Below are positions 26,264-35,185 of a DNA stretch of 64,000 bases, piece after piece. The notes beneath the pieces were generated by a model. That model ran no database searches, had not been told where the DNA came from, and was given only the letters and a program-made list of their open reading frames with translations. A program made the translations under genes and the position numbers. Position 1 is the first letter of the stretch, and the number at the start of each line of letters is the position of its first letter. The DNA comes from Amycolatopsis sp. NBC_01480 (GTDB taxonomy: Bacteria; Actinomycetota; Actinomycetes; Mycobacteriales; Pseudonocardiaceae). The stretch covers positions 6,324,001 through 6,388,000 of the forward strand of contig NZ_CP109442.1 of the NCBI RefSeq assembly GCF_036227205.1, given 5' to 3'.

Positions 26264-26443
26264 TTACTTCTGGATCTCCGCGGCCAGCTCCTTGAGCTTG
26301 GCCTCGTGCTCATGGGCGTGGTGCCCGCAGAAGAGCAGCTCTCCTCCGGAACTGAGCACGGCGCGTACCTGTGCCGCGGCCCCGCACCGGTCGCATCGGT
26401 CGACGGCGGTCAATTCGGGGCGGGTGAGCGTGGGTGATGTCAT
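26264..26443 (-). CDS. DUF7455 family zinc-ribbon-like small protein (59 aa)
   Basis: Not covered by longer-ORF searches. Minus-strand ATG at 26443 with GGAGGGAG upstream; reads MTSPTLTRPELTAVDRCDRC through to a TAA at 26264. Cysteines in DRCDRCG and LLFCGHH (His pair) suggest a zinc ribbon, followed by a charged helix EHEAKLKELAAEIQK. Small actinobacterial proteins of this design lie close to the hrdB/sigA gene in other genomes, from memory. Function unknown. It has its own terminator. Confidence 0.82.
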   Translation of the reverse strand: MTSPTLTRPELTAVDRCDRCGAAAQVRAVLSSGGELLFCGHHAHEHEAKLKELAAEIQK

Positions 26444-26708
26444 GGGGGTCTCCCTCCGTCCCGGTACCGGTCGCCCGGTACCTCGATCCAGCTACGCCCA
26501 CTTCGGCAGTGATGCCCTTGGCGGGATCGCCTCCGGCTCCGCGGTGTTCGTGCTTCCACTCTTGCAGACGTTTGGCGGCCCGCAAGTGTTCCCGCACCGG
26601 TGGGACCTGTGTCACGCCGAATTACCCCGGTTGTCGTAATGGCGTCCCGATCCTTAGGACCAGACCACCCGCGGGAGCCTGTTTTTCGAGGTCAGGCACT
26701 ATGCAGGA

Positions 26709-27575
26709 GTGGGTTCAGCACGTGTCGCCGGCCGGGCCGGCACCATTCCGGCACCGATCTTGTTCGTTCTCAGCGGAATTTCGATGTATGCCGGTGCGGC
26801 CATCGCGGTCGGCCTTTTCGGGCACGCGACGCCCGCGGGGGTGGCTTGGCTGCGGTGCCTGGGCGCGGCCGCGGTGCTGCTCGCCTGGCGCCGTCCGTCA
26901 TGGGCCGCGTGGCAGGGCGGGCGGCTGTGGCTGGCGGTCGGGTTCGGGGTGGTCACGGCGGTGATGAACGTGGCCTTCTACGAGGCGATCGCGCGCCTGC
27001 CGCTGGGCACCGTGGTGGCGCTGGAGTTCGCCGGTCCCGTGGTCGTCGCGGCTTTCGGCTCGCGCTCGCGCCGGGACTTCGCCGCGCTGGCGCTGGTGGT
27101 CGCCGGGGTGGTCGCGATCGCGGACGTCCGGCTCGAAGGCAGCGCGCTGGGCGTGCTGCTCGCCCTCGGCGCGGCGGCCGCGTGGGCGGGCTACATCGTC
27201 CTCGGCAAACGCGTCGCGGTCGGCGGCAACGGCCTCGACAGCCTCGCGATCGGCTTCACGGCGGCGACCGTCGTGTTGTCCCCCTTGGCCCTCGGCACGG
27301 GAGAAGTGTGGTCTTCACCACGTCTGCTAGTGCTCGGAATCGGTGTAGGGGTGCTCTCGACGGTGTTGCCGTACGCGCTTGACCAGCTGGTACTGCGCCG
27401 CGTCGGCCAGGCCCGCTTCGCCGTGCTGCTCGCCCTGCTGCCCGTGACGGCCGGGGTGATCGGCTTCGTGGCGCTGGCCCAAGTGCCGAGCCTGCCCGAG
27501 GCGCTGGGCACGCTGGCGGTGGTCGCCGGCATCGCGCTGCGCGGGCGGGACAAGGCCGTGGCACCGCCGGGCTGA
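26709..27575 (+). CDS. EamA/RhtA-family exporter (288 aa)
   Basis: Ten-helix drug/metabolite superfamily transporter, closest in style to the threonine/homoserine exporter RhtA. Two EamA repeats (about residues 20-140 and 155-280); features include the first-half GVAWLRCLGAAAVLL, VAFYEAIARLPLGTVVALEF, and the second-half GWYGVLSTVLPY-equivalent GVGVLSTVLPYALDQLVLRR. Substrate is not determinable. GTG start at 26709. Convergent with ileS, 13 bp between stops. Confidence 0.85.
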   Translation: MGSARVAGRAGTIPAPILFVLSGISMYAGAAIAVGLFGHATPAGVAWLRCLGAAAVLLAWRRPSWAAWQGGRLWLAVGFGVVTAVMNVAFYEAIARLPLGTVVALEFAGPVVVAAFGSRSRRDFAALALVVAGVVAIADVRLEGSALGVLLALGAAAAWAGYIVLGKRVAVGGNGLDSLAIGFTAATVVLSPLALGTGEVWSSPRLLVLGIGVGVLSTVLPYALDQLVLRRVGQARFAVLLALLPVTAGVIGFVALAQVPSLPEALGTLAVVAGIALRGRDKAVAPPG

Positions 27576-27588
27576 CTAGGCCGACGGA

Positions 27589-30500
27589 TCAGTTCCGGCG
27601 GAGCCAGAACGTCAGCCCCAGCCCGGATTCCTCGTGCGGCTTCGCGTCCCAGCCCGGTTCGCCCGGCTCGAAGACGGTGGCCAGCACCTCCTCCGCGATC
27701 AGTTCGCGGTGCTCGGCGAGCGCGCCGGCCGTCTGCTCATCCGCGGTGACGTAACGCAGTTCGATCCGGTCGGAGACGTCCAGGCCGCCCGACTTACGCG
27801 CGTCCTGGATGAGCCGGATCGCGTCACGGGCCAGCCCGGCGCGCCGCAGCTTCGGGGTCAACGCCAGGTCCAGCGCGAGCGTCGCGCCCGCCTCGGAAAC
27901 CGCGGACCAGCCCTCGCGCGGGGTTTCGGTGAGCAGCACCTCGTCAGACGAAAGCGGCACGCTCGAGCCGTCGACCACCACGCTCGCGGTCCCGGCGGCG
28001 AGATCCCGCTGCAACGCCGCGGCGTCGGCCTCCGCGATCGCCTTCGCGACGGCCTGGACGCCCTTGCCGAATCGCTTGCCCAGCGGGCGAAAGGCGGCCT
28101 TCGCGGTGATGTCGACCAGCGGTCCGCCGGCCTCGGCGACGCCCAGCACCGCGCCGACGTTCAGCTCGGCCGCGATCTCCCCGAGCAGTTCCGGGCCCAG
28201 CTCGTCGAAGCCCTGCGCCGAAGCCAGCGCGCGGGCCAGCGGTTGCCGGGTCTTCACGCCCGACTCGGCGCGCGCGGTGCGGCCCAGCTCGACCAGCCGT
28301 CGGGCCAGCGCCATCTGCTCGCCCAGCGCCGGGTCGACGAGGCTGTCGTCCGCCACCGGGTAGGACGCGAGGTGCACCGACAGCGGGGCGTCCGCCTCGA
28401 CCGGCACCACGAGGTCCTGCCAAACGCGTTCGGTGATGAACGGCGTGAGCGGGGCCAGCAGCAGCGTCACGGTCCGGACGGCCTCGTGCAGTGTGGCCAG
28501 CGCGGCCGGGTCGCCGCGCCAGAAACGGCGGCGGCTGCGGCGCACGTACCAGTTGGACAGGTCGTCGACGAAGGCGGCGAGCAGCTTGCCCGCCTCCTGG
28601 AGGTCGTACGCCGCCATCGCGCCGTCGACCCGGCGCACGAGACCGTGCAGTTCCGAGAGCAGCCAGCGATCCAGCACCGGCCGCTCGGCGGGCGCCGGGT
28701 CCCCCGCCGACGGAGTCCACTCGGCGAGGCGGCCGTAGAGCGCCTGGAACGAGACGGTGCTCCAGTAGGTCAGGAGGGTCTTGCGGACGGCCTCCTGGAT
28801 GGTGGTGTCCCCGACCCGACGGTTCGCCCACGGCGAGCCGACGGCCGCCATGAACCAGCGCACCGCGTCGGCGCCGTGCCGTTCCAGCAACGGGATCGGC
28901 TCGAGCACGTTGCCGAGGTGCTTGGACATCTTGCGGCCGTCCTCGGCCACGATGTGCCCGAGGCAGACCACGTTCTCGTACGCGGAGCGGTCGAAGACCA
29001 GCGTGCCGACGGACATCAGCGTGTAGAACCAGCCGCGGGTCTGGTCGATCGCCTCGCAGATGAACTGCGCCGGGTAGCTCCGCTCGAACAGCTCCCGGTT
29101 GCGGTGCGGGTAGCCGAACTGGGCGAACGGCATCGAGCCCGAGTCGTACCAGGCGTCGATCACCTCCGGCACCCGCCGGGTGGTGGCGCCGCACTCGCAG
29201 GGGAAGGTGATTTCGTCGATATACGGCCGATGCGGGTCGAGCCCGGCCAGGTCGCGCCCGGCCAGCCCACCCAGTTCGGCGAGCGAGCCGACGCAGGTGA
29301 GGTGCCCGTCCGGGCAGCGCCAGATCGGCAGCGGCGTGCCCCAGTAACGCGACCGCGACAGCGCCCAGTCCACGTTGTTGGTCAGCCAGTCGCCGTACCG
29401 GCCGTGCTTGATCGTCTCCGGGTGCCAGTTCGTGCGCTCGTTCTCGCGCAGCAGCTCGTCGCGCACCTCGGTGGTGCGGACGTACCAGGACGGCTGGGCG
29501 TAGTAGATGAGCGCGGTGTGGCAGCGCCAGCAATGCGGATAGCTGTGCTCGTACGGCTGTTCCCGCAGCAGCAGACCGCGGGCGCGCAGGTCGTCGACGA
29601 GGGGATTGTTGGCTTCCCTGAAGAACATTCCGCCGACGAGCGGCACCCCGGCCTCGAAGGTCCCGTCCGGGCGAACCGGATTGACCATCGGCAGCCCGTA
29701 CGCCCGGCAGCCGGCCAGGTCGTCGGCGCCGAACGCCGGGGCCTGGTGCACCAGGCCGGTGCCGCTCTGCGTGGTCACGTAGTCCGCGAGGATGACGAAG
29801 TGCGCGTGCGGCACCTCGACCAGGTCGAACGGGCGGCGGTAGGTCCAGCGTTCGAGTTCGCGGCCGGTGAAGGACTCGCCGGTGCGCGTCCAGCCGTCGC
29901 CGAGCGCCGGGGCGGCCAGTTCGTCGGCGACCACAACGCGTTCCTCGCCGTCGGTCAGCACGACGTAGGCGGCCTCGGGGTCCACGGCCACGGCGGTGTT
30001 GGACACCAGGGTCCACGGCGTGGTCGTCCAGACCACCAGCGACGTGGTGCCCGCCAGCGGGCCGGAAGTCAGCGGGAAACGCACGTAGACCGACGGGTCG
30101 ACGTCGGTTTCGTAGCCCTGGGCCAGCTCGTGGTCCGACAGGGCGGTCTGGTCGCGCGGGCACCAGGGCGCGACCCGGAAGTCCTCGACCAGCCGGCCCT
30201 GCCCGAAGATCTCCTTGAGCGACCACCAGACGGACTCGATGTACGCCGGGTCCATGGTCCGGTAGGCGTCGTCCAGGTCGACCCAGTAGCCCATGCGCTC
30301 GGTCAGCTCGGCGAACGCGTCGGTGTGCCGGGTGACCGACTCGCGGCAGCGGTCCGCGAACTCGGCGATGCCGTACTTCTCGATGTCCGGTTTGCCGGCG
30401 AGCCCCAGCTCCTTCTCGACGGCGAGCTCGACGGGCAGGCCGTGGCAGTCCCAGCCGGCCTTGCGCGCGACGTAAAAGCCCTTCATCGTCTGGTAGCGCG

Positions 30501-30705
30501 GGAAGACGTCCTTGAAGACGCGGCTCTCGATGTGGTGCGTGCCGGGCTTGCCGTTCGCGGTCGGCGGGCCCTCGTAGAAGATCCAGCCGGGGCGGCCCTC
30601 GGACACCTTCAGGCTGCGGGCGAAAACGCTGTTCTCGCGCCAGAAATCGAGCACCTCGTGATCGAGGGCCGGCAGGTCGACCTGCCCCGGTACCGGGTTG
30701 TACAT
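27589..30705 (-). CDS. ileS: isoleucyl-tRNA synthetase with altered HIGH motif (1038 aa)
   Basis: Charges tRNA-Ile; essential cytoplasmic enzyme. Catalytic core starts GPPTANGKPG, but where the class I HxGH signature belongs the residues are G55-T-H-H58, i.e. the first and third positions are swapped; KMSKS reads KMSKH (residues 592-596), as in eukaryote-like type 2 enzymes. The CP1 editing domain (VVWTTTPWTLVSNTAVAV, then GTGLVHQAPAFGADD), the WYDSGSMPFAQ zinc/KMSKS side, and the anticodon-binding domain (RLIQDARKSGG) are complete. ATG 30705 has GGGAGGA. No T-box leader was seen in the 155-bp upstream gap. See finding on mupirocin. Confidence 0.96.
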   Translation of the reverse strand: MYNPVPGQVDLPALDHEVLDFWRENSVFARSLKVSEGRPGWIFYEGPPTANGKPGTHHIESRVFKDVFPRYQTMKGFYVARKAGWDCHGLPVELAVEKELGLAGKPDIEKYGIAEFADRCRESVTRHTDAFAELTERMGYWVDLDDAYRTMDPAYIESVWWSLKEIFGQGRLVEDFRVAPWCPRDQTALSDHELAQGYETDVDPSVYVRFPLTSGPLAGTTSLVVWTTTPWTLVSNTAVAVDPEAAYVVLTDGEERVVVADELAAPALGDGWTRTGESFTGRELERWTYRRPFDLVEVPHAHFVILADYVTTQSGTGLVHQAPAFGADDLAGCRAYGLPMVNPVRPDGTFEAGVPLVGGMFFREANNPLVDDLRARGLLLREQPYEHSYPHCWRCHTALIYYAQPSWYVRTTEVRDELLRENERTNWHPETIKHGRYGDWLTNNVDWALSRSRYWGTPLPIWRCPDGHLTCVGSLAELGGLAGRDLAGLDPHRPYIDEITFPCECGATTRRVPEVIDAWYDSGSMPFAQFGYPHRNRELFERSYPAQFICEAIDQTRGWFYTLMSVGTLVFDRSAYENVVCLGHIVAEDGRKMSKHLGNVLEPIPLLERHGADAVRWFMAAVGSPWANRRVGDTTIQEAVRKTLLTYWSTVSFQALYGRLAEWTPSAGDPAPAERPVLDRWLLSELHGLVRRVDGAMAAYDLQEAGKLLAAFVDDLSNWYVRRSRRRFWRGDPAALATLHEAVRTVTLLLAPLTPFITERVWQDLVVPVEADAPLSVHLASYPVADDSLVDPALGEQMALARRLVELGRTARAESGVKTRQPLARALASAQGFDELGPELLGEIAAELNVGAVLGVAEAGGPLVDITAKAAFRPLGKRFGKGVQAVAKAIAEADAAALQRDLAAGTASVVVDGSSVPLSSDEVLLTETPREGWSAVSEAGATLALDLALTPKLRRAGLARDAIRLIQDARKSGGLDVSDRIELRYVTADEQTAGALAEHRELIAEEVLATVFEPGEPGWDAKPHEESGLGLTFWLRRN

Positions 30706-30860
30706 GACGTCCTCCCTCGGCGCGCTCGACGTCGGCCAGCTCGGAAGGTACCCCGGGCCGCCGCGCCCGGGCTCCCGCTTTTCGCGGCCGGGGTCACAGC
30801 CGCCGCGGATGGCCCGGACCGCGCGGACCGGGGATACTGGCCCGGTCCCGGGAGGTGGCG

Positions 30861-32204
30861 ATGACCAAGGCGGCGTCCGCGGTGGCCAAGGAGCTGGCCG
30901 CGGCCGGGGTGGCCGGCGTCCACCTGGCCTGGGCCGACAACAACGGCATCCCGCGCTCGCGCATTGTGCCCGTCGGCGGGCTCGCCGGGGCCGCCGCGCG
31001 CGGGGTGGGCGCGACCTCGCTGTTCGCCGTCTTCGACAGCCACGACGCCATCACGTACGGCCATTCGGGGCTCGCCACGCCGTCGGGTGACATCCGGCTG
31101 GTGCCGGTGGTCGAGCGGATCCGGCGGCTGGCCGGGCAGGCCGCGCTCGCCTGGGCGCCGGCCCGCCAGCTCGCCGCCGACGGCTCGCCGTGGCCGTACT
31201 GCCAGCGCACGGTGCTGGAGCGCCAGGTCGCCGAGGCCGGGCGGCGCGGGCTGGAATTCCGGGCGGGGTACGAGCTGGAGTTCACCGTCGCGCCGGCTGG
31301 CCGGGTTTCCGAGCCCGGGCACCCCGGCCCCGCGTACAGTCCGCACGCGCTCGTGGGCCTGGACGGCTTCGTCACCGCACTGCTGAACGATTTCGCCGCC
31401 AACGGCCTCGAGATCGGCCAGCTGCACGCCGAGTACGGCGTCGCGCAGCTGGAGCTGTCGCTGGCCGCGACCGACCCGCTGTCCGCGGCCGACGACCAGC
31501 TGCTCGCCCGCCAGACGATCCACGCCGCCGCCCACGCCCACGGGCTGGTGGTGAGTTTCGCGCCGCTGGTCGGCCTCGGCGCGGCCGGCAACGGCTGGCA
31601 CCTGCACACGTCGGTGCGGCGCCGGGGGCGGAACCTGTTGTCCGGTGAGGGTTTGCCGGCCGGTGAAGGGGCCGCGTACCTCGGCGGGCTGCTGCGTGAC
31701 CTGCCCGCGCTGACCGCGGTCACGGCACCCAGCGTGCCCTCGACGCTGCGGCTGCGGCCGGGCTTTTTCGCTGGGGCGTATGCGTTCTGGGGCGTCGAGA
31801 ACCGCGAGGCGCCGCTGCGGTACGTGCCGGGTTCGAAGCTGCTCGGGCCGGATCACGCGAACGTCGAGCTGAAGACGTCCGACGCGTCGGCGAACCCCTA
31901 TCTGGCGCTGGCCGTCGTGCTGGCCGCCGGGATGGCCGGGATCGAGGACGACGCGGGCCTGCCCGAGCCGATCGGGCAGGACCCGGGCGGCTGGACCGAG
32001 GGCGAGCGCGAGACCCGCGGGGTGGCGCCGCTGCCCGCGACCCCGGCCGAGCAGGACGCGGCTTTGCTGGCCTCGCCCCGCGTTTCGGGCGCACTCGGCG
32101 ACGAGCTGCTCGGGGCGTTTCGCGCGGTGCGCGCATCCGACGCGGCGTGGGCGGCGGAGCGCAGCACCGAAGCAGTCATCGCCGCGCACCGGTGGCGGTA
32201 CTGA
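30861..32204 (+). CDS. glutamine synthetase-like protein (447 aa)
   Basis: Member of the glutamine synthetase fold that ligates glutamate to ammonia or an amine. Active-site segments: GYELEFTV (metal Glu), HAEYGVAQLELSL, GNGWHLHTSV (His loop), STLRLRPGFFAGAYAFWGVENREAPLR split as STLRLRPGFF and FWGVENREAPLR, and ELKTSDASANPYLA. The last would be RxxDxxANPYL with Arg in canonical enzymes, here Lys. The N-terminal region is short and the adenylylation loop of GlnA is absent, so this is a GlnA-like paralogue such as a gamma-glutamylamine synthetase, not the main GlnA. ATG at 30861, GGGAGG at 30850. Confidence 0.85.
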   Translation: MTKAASAVAKELAAAGVAGVHLAWADNNGIPRSRIVPVGGLAGAAARGVGATSLFAVFDSHDAITYGHSGLATPSGDIRLVPVVERIRRLAGQAALAWAPARQLAADGSPWPYCQRTVLERQVAEAGRRGLEFRAGYELEFTVAPAGRVSEPGHPGPAYSPHALVGLDGFVTALLNDFAANGLEIGQLHAEYGVAQLELSLAATDPLSAADDQLLARQTIHAAAHAHGLVVSFAPLVGLGAAGNGWHLHTSVRRRGRNLLSGEGLPAGEGAAYLGGLLRDLPALTAVTAPSVPSTLRLRPGFFAGAYAFWGVENREAPLRYVPGSKLLGPDHANVELKTSDASANPYLALAVVLAAGMAGIEDDAGLPEPIGQDPGGWTEGERETRGVAPLPATPAEQDAALLASPRVSGALGDELLGAFRAVRASDAAWAAERSTEAVIAAHRWRY

Positions 32205-32209
32205 GCCTG

Positions 32210-32989
32210 ATGTCCTCCCGTGTAGACGGTGACCACACCGGCCTGTCCCGCGTGCACTGGCTGCCCGGCGGCGCGCGCCTGGCCGCCGAGGCGCGGGCCG
32301 AGCTGCCGCAGAAGGACGGTCTGGCCGCGGCGTTCACGGCGCTGGCCGCGCTGCGTGCCGCCGGTATCGCGGTGGCGGACCAGGACGAGGTCGCCGTCGC
32401 GGCAGGCACCGTGCGAGGCCCGGGCGGACCGCCGCCGGGTGAGAAGGGCCGGTCGGACTTCCGCCTGCGCATCCCGTCCGATAACGCGACGGCGGGCACT
32501 TCGGCGGTGGGCTTGGCCTCGGCCGTCGAAACGCTCTCGTCGGGCCGCCTGCGCGCGGTCCCGGCGACGGGGGAGTGGACCGCCACGACGTTGTTCGATC
32601 TGCTGGTGTCCCTGTGGGACCTGCCCCGGGTGGCGGTGATCGCCCGGGTGGACGCGGCTGAGCTGGGTGCTCCCGACACCCCGGAACGTGCGCTGCTCGA
32701 CTACCTGGACACCGGAGTTCCTCCACTGTGGACGAATCGCTGGCGTCCGGAGGGTGGGCATCACGTGCTCGTGGCGGGGGTTCGGATCGGGGCGGAGGGT
32801 ACGTTGTTGTCCGTTGTGGACACTTATCCGGTGTTGGGGGACAACGGGATTCACGAGCAGCCGTTGGAGTGGGTCACCGCCGCGTTGCGTGAGGAGCCGG
32901 GCACCCTGCTGCTGGTCGTCGATGCGGAGCACGCGCCGACCCTCGAGCGGGCCGTGCTAGCAGCAGGCCTAACCCCGCGAATGCCGTGA
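32210..32989 (+). CDS. protein of unknown function, partner of the GS-like gene (259 aa)
   Basis: Not recognised. It is translated 5 bp after the GS-like stop, so the two are probably one operon. Sequence shows Ala-rich helices (LAAEARAELPQKDGLAAAFTALAALRAAG), an acidic, conserved-looking DSDQDEVAV-type stretch, a glycine/proline loop (RGPGGPPPGEKG), and a C-terminal alpha/beta region with LLSVVDTYPVLGDNGIHEQP and LLLVVDAEHAPTLERAV that resembles a cysteine-peptidase-like (papain-fold) tail, weakly. No signal peptide or membrane segment. Start uncertain: GTG codons slightly upstream are possible. Confidence 0.7.
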   Translation: MSSRVDGDHTGLSRVHWLPGGARLAAEARAELPQKDGLAAAFTALAALRAAGIAVADQDEVAVAAGTVRGPGGPPPGEKGRSDFRLRIPSDNATAGTSAVGLASAVETLSSGRLRAVPATGEWTATTLFDLLVSLWDLPRVAVIARVDAAELGAPDTPERALLDYLDTGVPPLWTNRWRPEGGHHVLVAGVRIGAEGTLLSVVDTYPVLGDNGIHEQPLEWVTAALREEPGTLLLVVDAEHAPTLERAVLAAGLTPRMP

Positions 32990-33023
32990 CGGCCCCAGTC
33001 AAAAGGGGCCGCCACAGCCCCCG

Positions 33024-34475
33024 TCACTCGGCTTTCGCGTTGCCCGGGGCCAGCCGGGAGTGCTTGCGGCCGTAGAAGAAGTAGATCAGCAGGCCCAGGA
33101 CCAGCCACGCGGCGAAGCGGATCCAAGTGAGCACGTCGAGGTTCAGCATCAGGTAGAAGCACGCCACCGCGGCGATGATCGGCACCACCGGGGAAAACGG
33201 CACGGTGAACGGCCGTTTCAGGTCCGGCCGACGGCGCCTCAGCAGGGGCACCGCCACCGCGACGATGATCATCGCCGACAGGGCGCCGATACTGACCATG
33301 TCGGCCAGGGCGGAGATCGGGACGAACGCCGCCAGCACGGCGATCAGGACCGCGCCGGCGATGGTCATCCGGTGCGGGGTACCCCAGCGCGGGTGCGCGG
33401 TGCCGATCGCCTTCGGCAGCAGGCCGTCGCGGCCCATGGCGAAGCCGATCCGGCCGATGGTCACCAGCTCCACCATCATCACCGAGGTCAGGCCGGTCAC
33501 GGCGCCGAGCGAGATCAGCGCGCCCACCCAGTGCTGGCCGACGCGGTCGAAGGCGTCCGCGAGCGGGGCGCCGGTGTTGATGTCGGTGTACGGGATCATG
33601 CCGGTCAGCACGATCGAGACGCCGATGTAGAGCACCGCGCACACCGCGAGCGCGCCGAGGATGCCGACGCGGAGGTCCTTGCGCGGGTTGATCGTCTCCT
33701 CGCCGAGGTTGGCCAGTGCCTCGAAACCGGTGTAGGCGAAGAAGACCACGGCGGCGGCGGTGACCATGCCCGCGACGCCGTACATGGTCTGCTCCAGCCC
33801 CAGCGCGGCCTGGATCACCGGCTGGTGCAGCGCGCTGGCGCCCTCGGCCGCGGGCTGCGAAGGCGGGATGAACGGCGTCAGGTTGGCGCCCTTGATGAAG
33901 AACACGCCGACCGCCAGGATCAGCACGCACACCGCGACCTTCACCACCACGAGCACGTTCGTCAGCCAGGCCGACTCCCTGATCCCCAGCACCGCGACGA
34001 CGGTCAGCACCGCGATGATGAGCACGGCGCCGACGTTCACTTTCGCGTCTTCACCGAACCACGCCGGTGACAGCCCCAGCAGGTTCGCCAGGTAGCCGGA
34101 CCAGCCGCGCGACACCACGGCCGCGCCGAGCGCGAACTCGAGCAGCAGGTCCCAGCCGATGATCCAGGCGAACACCTCGCCGAGCGTGGCGAACGCGTAC
34201 GTGTAAGCACTGCCGGCCGTCGGGACGCTGGACGCCAGCTCGGCGTAACACAGCGCCGCGAGCCCGGCGACGATCGCGCCGAGCACGAACGACAGAGTCA
34301 CCGATGGACCGGCGTGCGTCTTGGCTTCGACGCCCGCCAGGGTGAAGATGCCCGTGCCGATGATGATCCCGACGCCGAACCCGATCAGGTCGCGCCCCTT
34401 CAGGCGCCGCTTCAGCTCGCCAGAGTCCTGCCGCTTGAGGACCTCGTCCACGTCCAAAGTTCTCCGCACACCCAT
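33024..34475 (-). CDS. APC-family amino-acid permease, cationic amino-acid transporter-like (483 aa)
   Basis: Twelve-helix amino acid importer or exchanger. N-terminal LKGRDLIGFGVGIIIGTGIFTLAG is the helix-1 signature of CAT-type permeases; GPSVTLSFVLGAIVAGLAAL and FAYTGFEALANLGEETINPRKDL are the usual helix 2 and 6 motifs. The C-tail is short and basic. Convergent with the GS-like operon, only 34 bp between stops, which could place amino-acid uptake beside amine metabolism. Substrate unknown. Confidence 0.88.
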   Translation of the reverse strand: MGVRRTLDVDEVLKRQDSGELKRRLKGRDLIGFGVGIIIGTGIFTLAGVEAKTHAGPSVTLSFVLGAIVAGLAALCYAELASSVPTAGSAYTYAFATLGEVFAWIIGWDLLLEFALGAAVVSRGWSGYLANLLGLSPAWFGEDAKVNVGAVLIIAVLTVVAVLGIRESAWLTNVLVVVKVAVCVLILAVGVFFIKGANLTPFIPPSQPAAEGASALHQPVIQAALGLEQTMYGVAGMVTAAAVVFFAYTGFEALANLGEETINPRKDLRVGILGALAVCAVLYIGVSIVLTGMIPYTDINTGAPLADAFDRVGQHWVGALISLGAVTGLTSVMMVELVTIGRIGFAMGRDGLLPKAIGTAHPRWGTPHRMTIAGAVLIAVLAAFVPISALADMVSIGALSAMIIVAVAVPLLRRRRPDLKRPFTVPFSPVVPIIAAVACFYLMLNLDVLTWIRFAAWLVLGLLIYFFYGRKHSRLAPGNAKAE

Positions 34476-34534
34476 GGGGGAACGTTAGAAGCTGACGGCC
34501 GCTCGCGCAGATCGGCTGGTCCGAAGGGGGAAAG

Positions 34535-35185
34535 CTACTCGCCGGTGAGACCGTTCTCCTGCGCCAGGATCGCCGCCTGGACCCGTGAGCGCAGGTCGAG
34601 CTTGGTCAGCACGCGGGAGACGTGCGTCTTCACCGTGGTCTCGCCGATGCGCAGGCGGGTGGCGATCTGGGCGTTGGACAGGCCGGCGCCGAGGCAGCCC
34701 AGCACCTCCACCTCGCGGTCGGTGAGATCGCCGAGCCCGGCGGGGGCGGCGGCCGGCTTGTCCGCGGTCTGCGCGAACGCCGTGATCAGCTTGCGCGTGA
34801 CCTGCGGCGCCAGCACGCCCTCGCCCGCGGCGACGAGCTTGACGGCCTCGATCAGCCGAGGCGCCTCCACCGACTTGAGCAGGAAGCCCGCCGCGCCCGC
34901 GCGAAGGGCGGCGTGCACGTACTCGTCGAGGTCGAAAGTGGTCAGCACGAGGACTTCGGCCAGCCCCTCGGCGATCACCTGGCGGGTGGCGGTGATGCCG
35001 TCGGTGCCGGGCATCCGGACGTCCATCAGTACGACGTCGGGCTTCAGGGCCCGCGCCTGCCGGACCGCCGCGGCCCCGTCCGCCGCCTCGCCGACCACCT
35101 CGATCCCCTCGGCGTTGCCCAGGATGAGCATCAGCCCGGCCCGGATCGCGCCGTGGTCGTCGGCCACCAGCACCTTGACCGTCAC
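34535..35185 (-). CDS. two-component response regulator, NarL/LuxR type (216 aa)
   Basis: N-terminal receiver with acidic pocket VLVADDHGAIR, phospho-acceptor Asp in VVLMDVRMPG, conserved Thr (LVLTTFD) and Lys (FLLKSV); C-terminal LuxR-type helix-turn-helix LTDREVEVLGCLGAGLSNAQ and GETTVKTHVSRVLTKLDLRS. The GTG start at 35185 overlaps the kinase stop by 4 nt. It should act with the kinase below; the divergent membrane genes at 36506 are candidate targets. Confidence 0.93.
   Translation of the reverse strand: MTVKVLVADDHGAIRAGLMLILGNAEGIEVVGEAADGAAAVRQARALKPDVVLMDVRMPGTDGITATRQVIAEGLAEVLVLTTFDLDEYVHAALRAGAAGFLLKSVEAPRLIEAVKLVAAGEGVLAPQVTRKLITAFAQTADKPAAAPAGLGDLTDREVEVLGCLGAGLSNAQIATRLRIGETTVKTHVSRVLTKLDLRSRVQAAILAQENGLTGE

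Noticed and set aside
30706..30860. T-box leader for ileS
   Set aside because: Actinobacterial ileS often has a translational T-box, but no antiterminator core (GGGTGG-type) could be found in the 155 bp before the gene.
27634..30864. 1076-codon open frame antisense to ileS
   Set aside because: It is the mirror frame of a real, complete IleRS. Composition is Arg/Gly/Val-rich with no domain, a known effect of high third-position GC.
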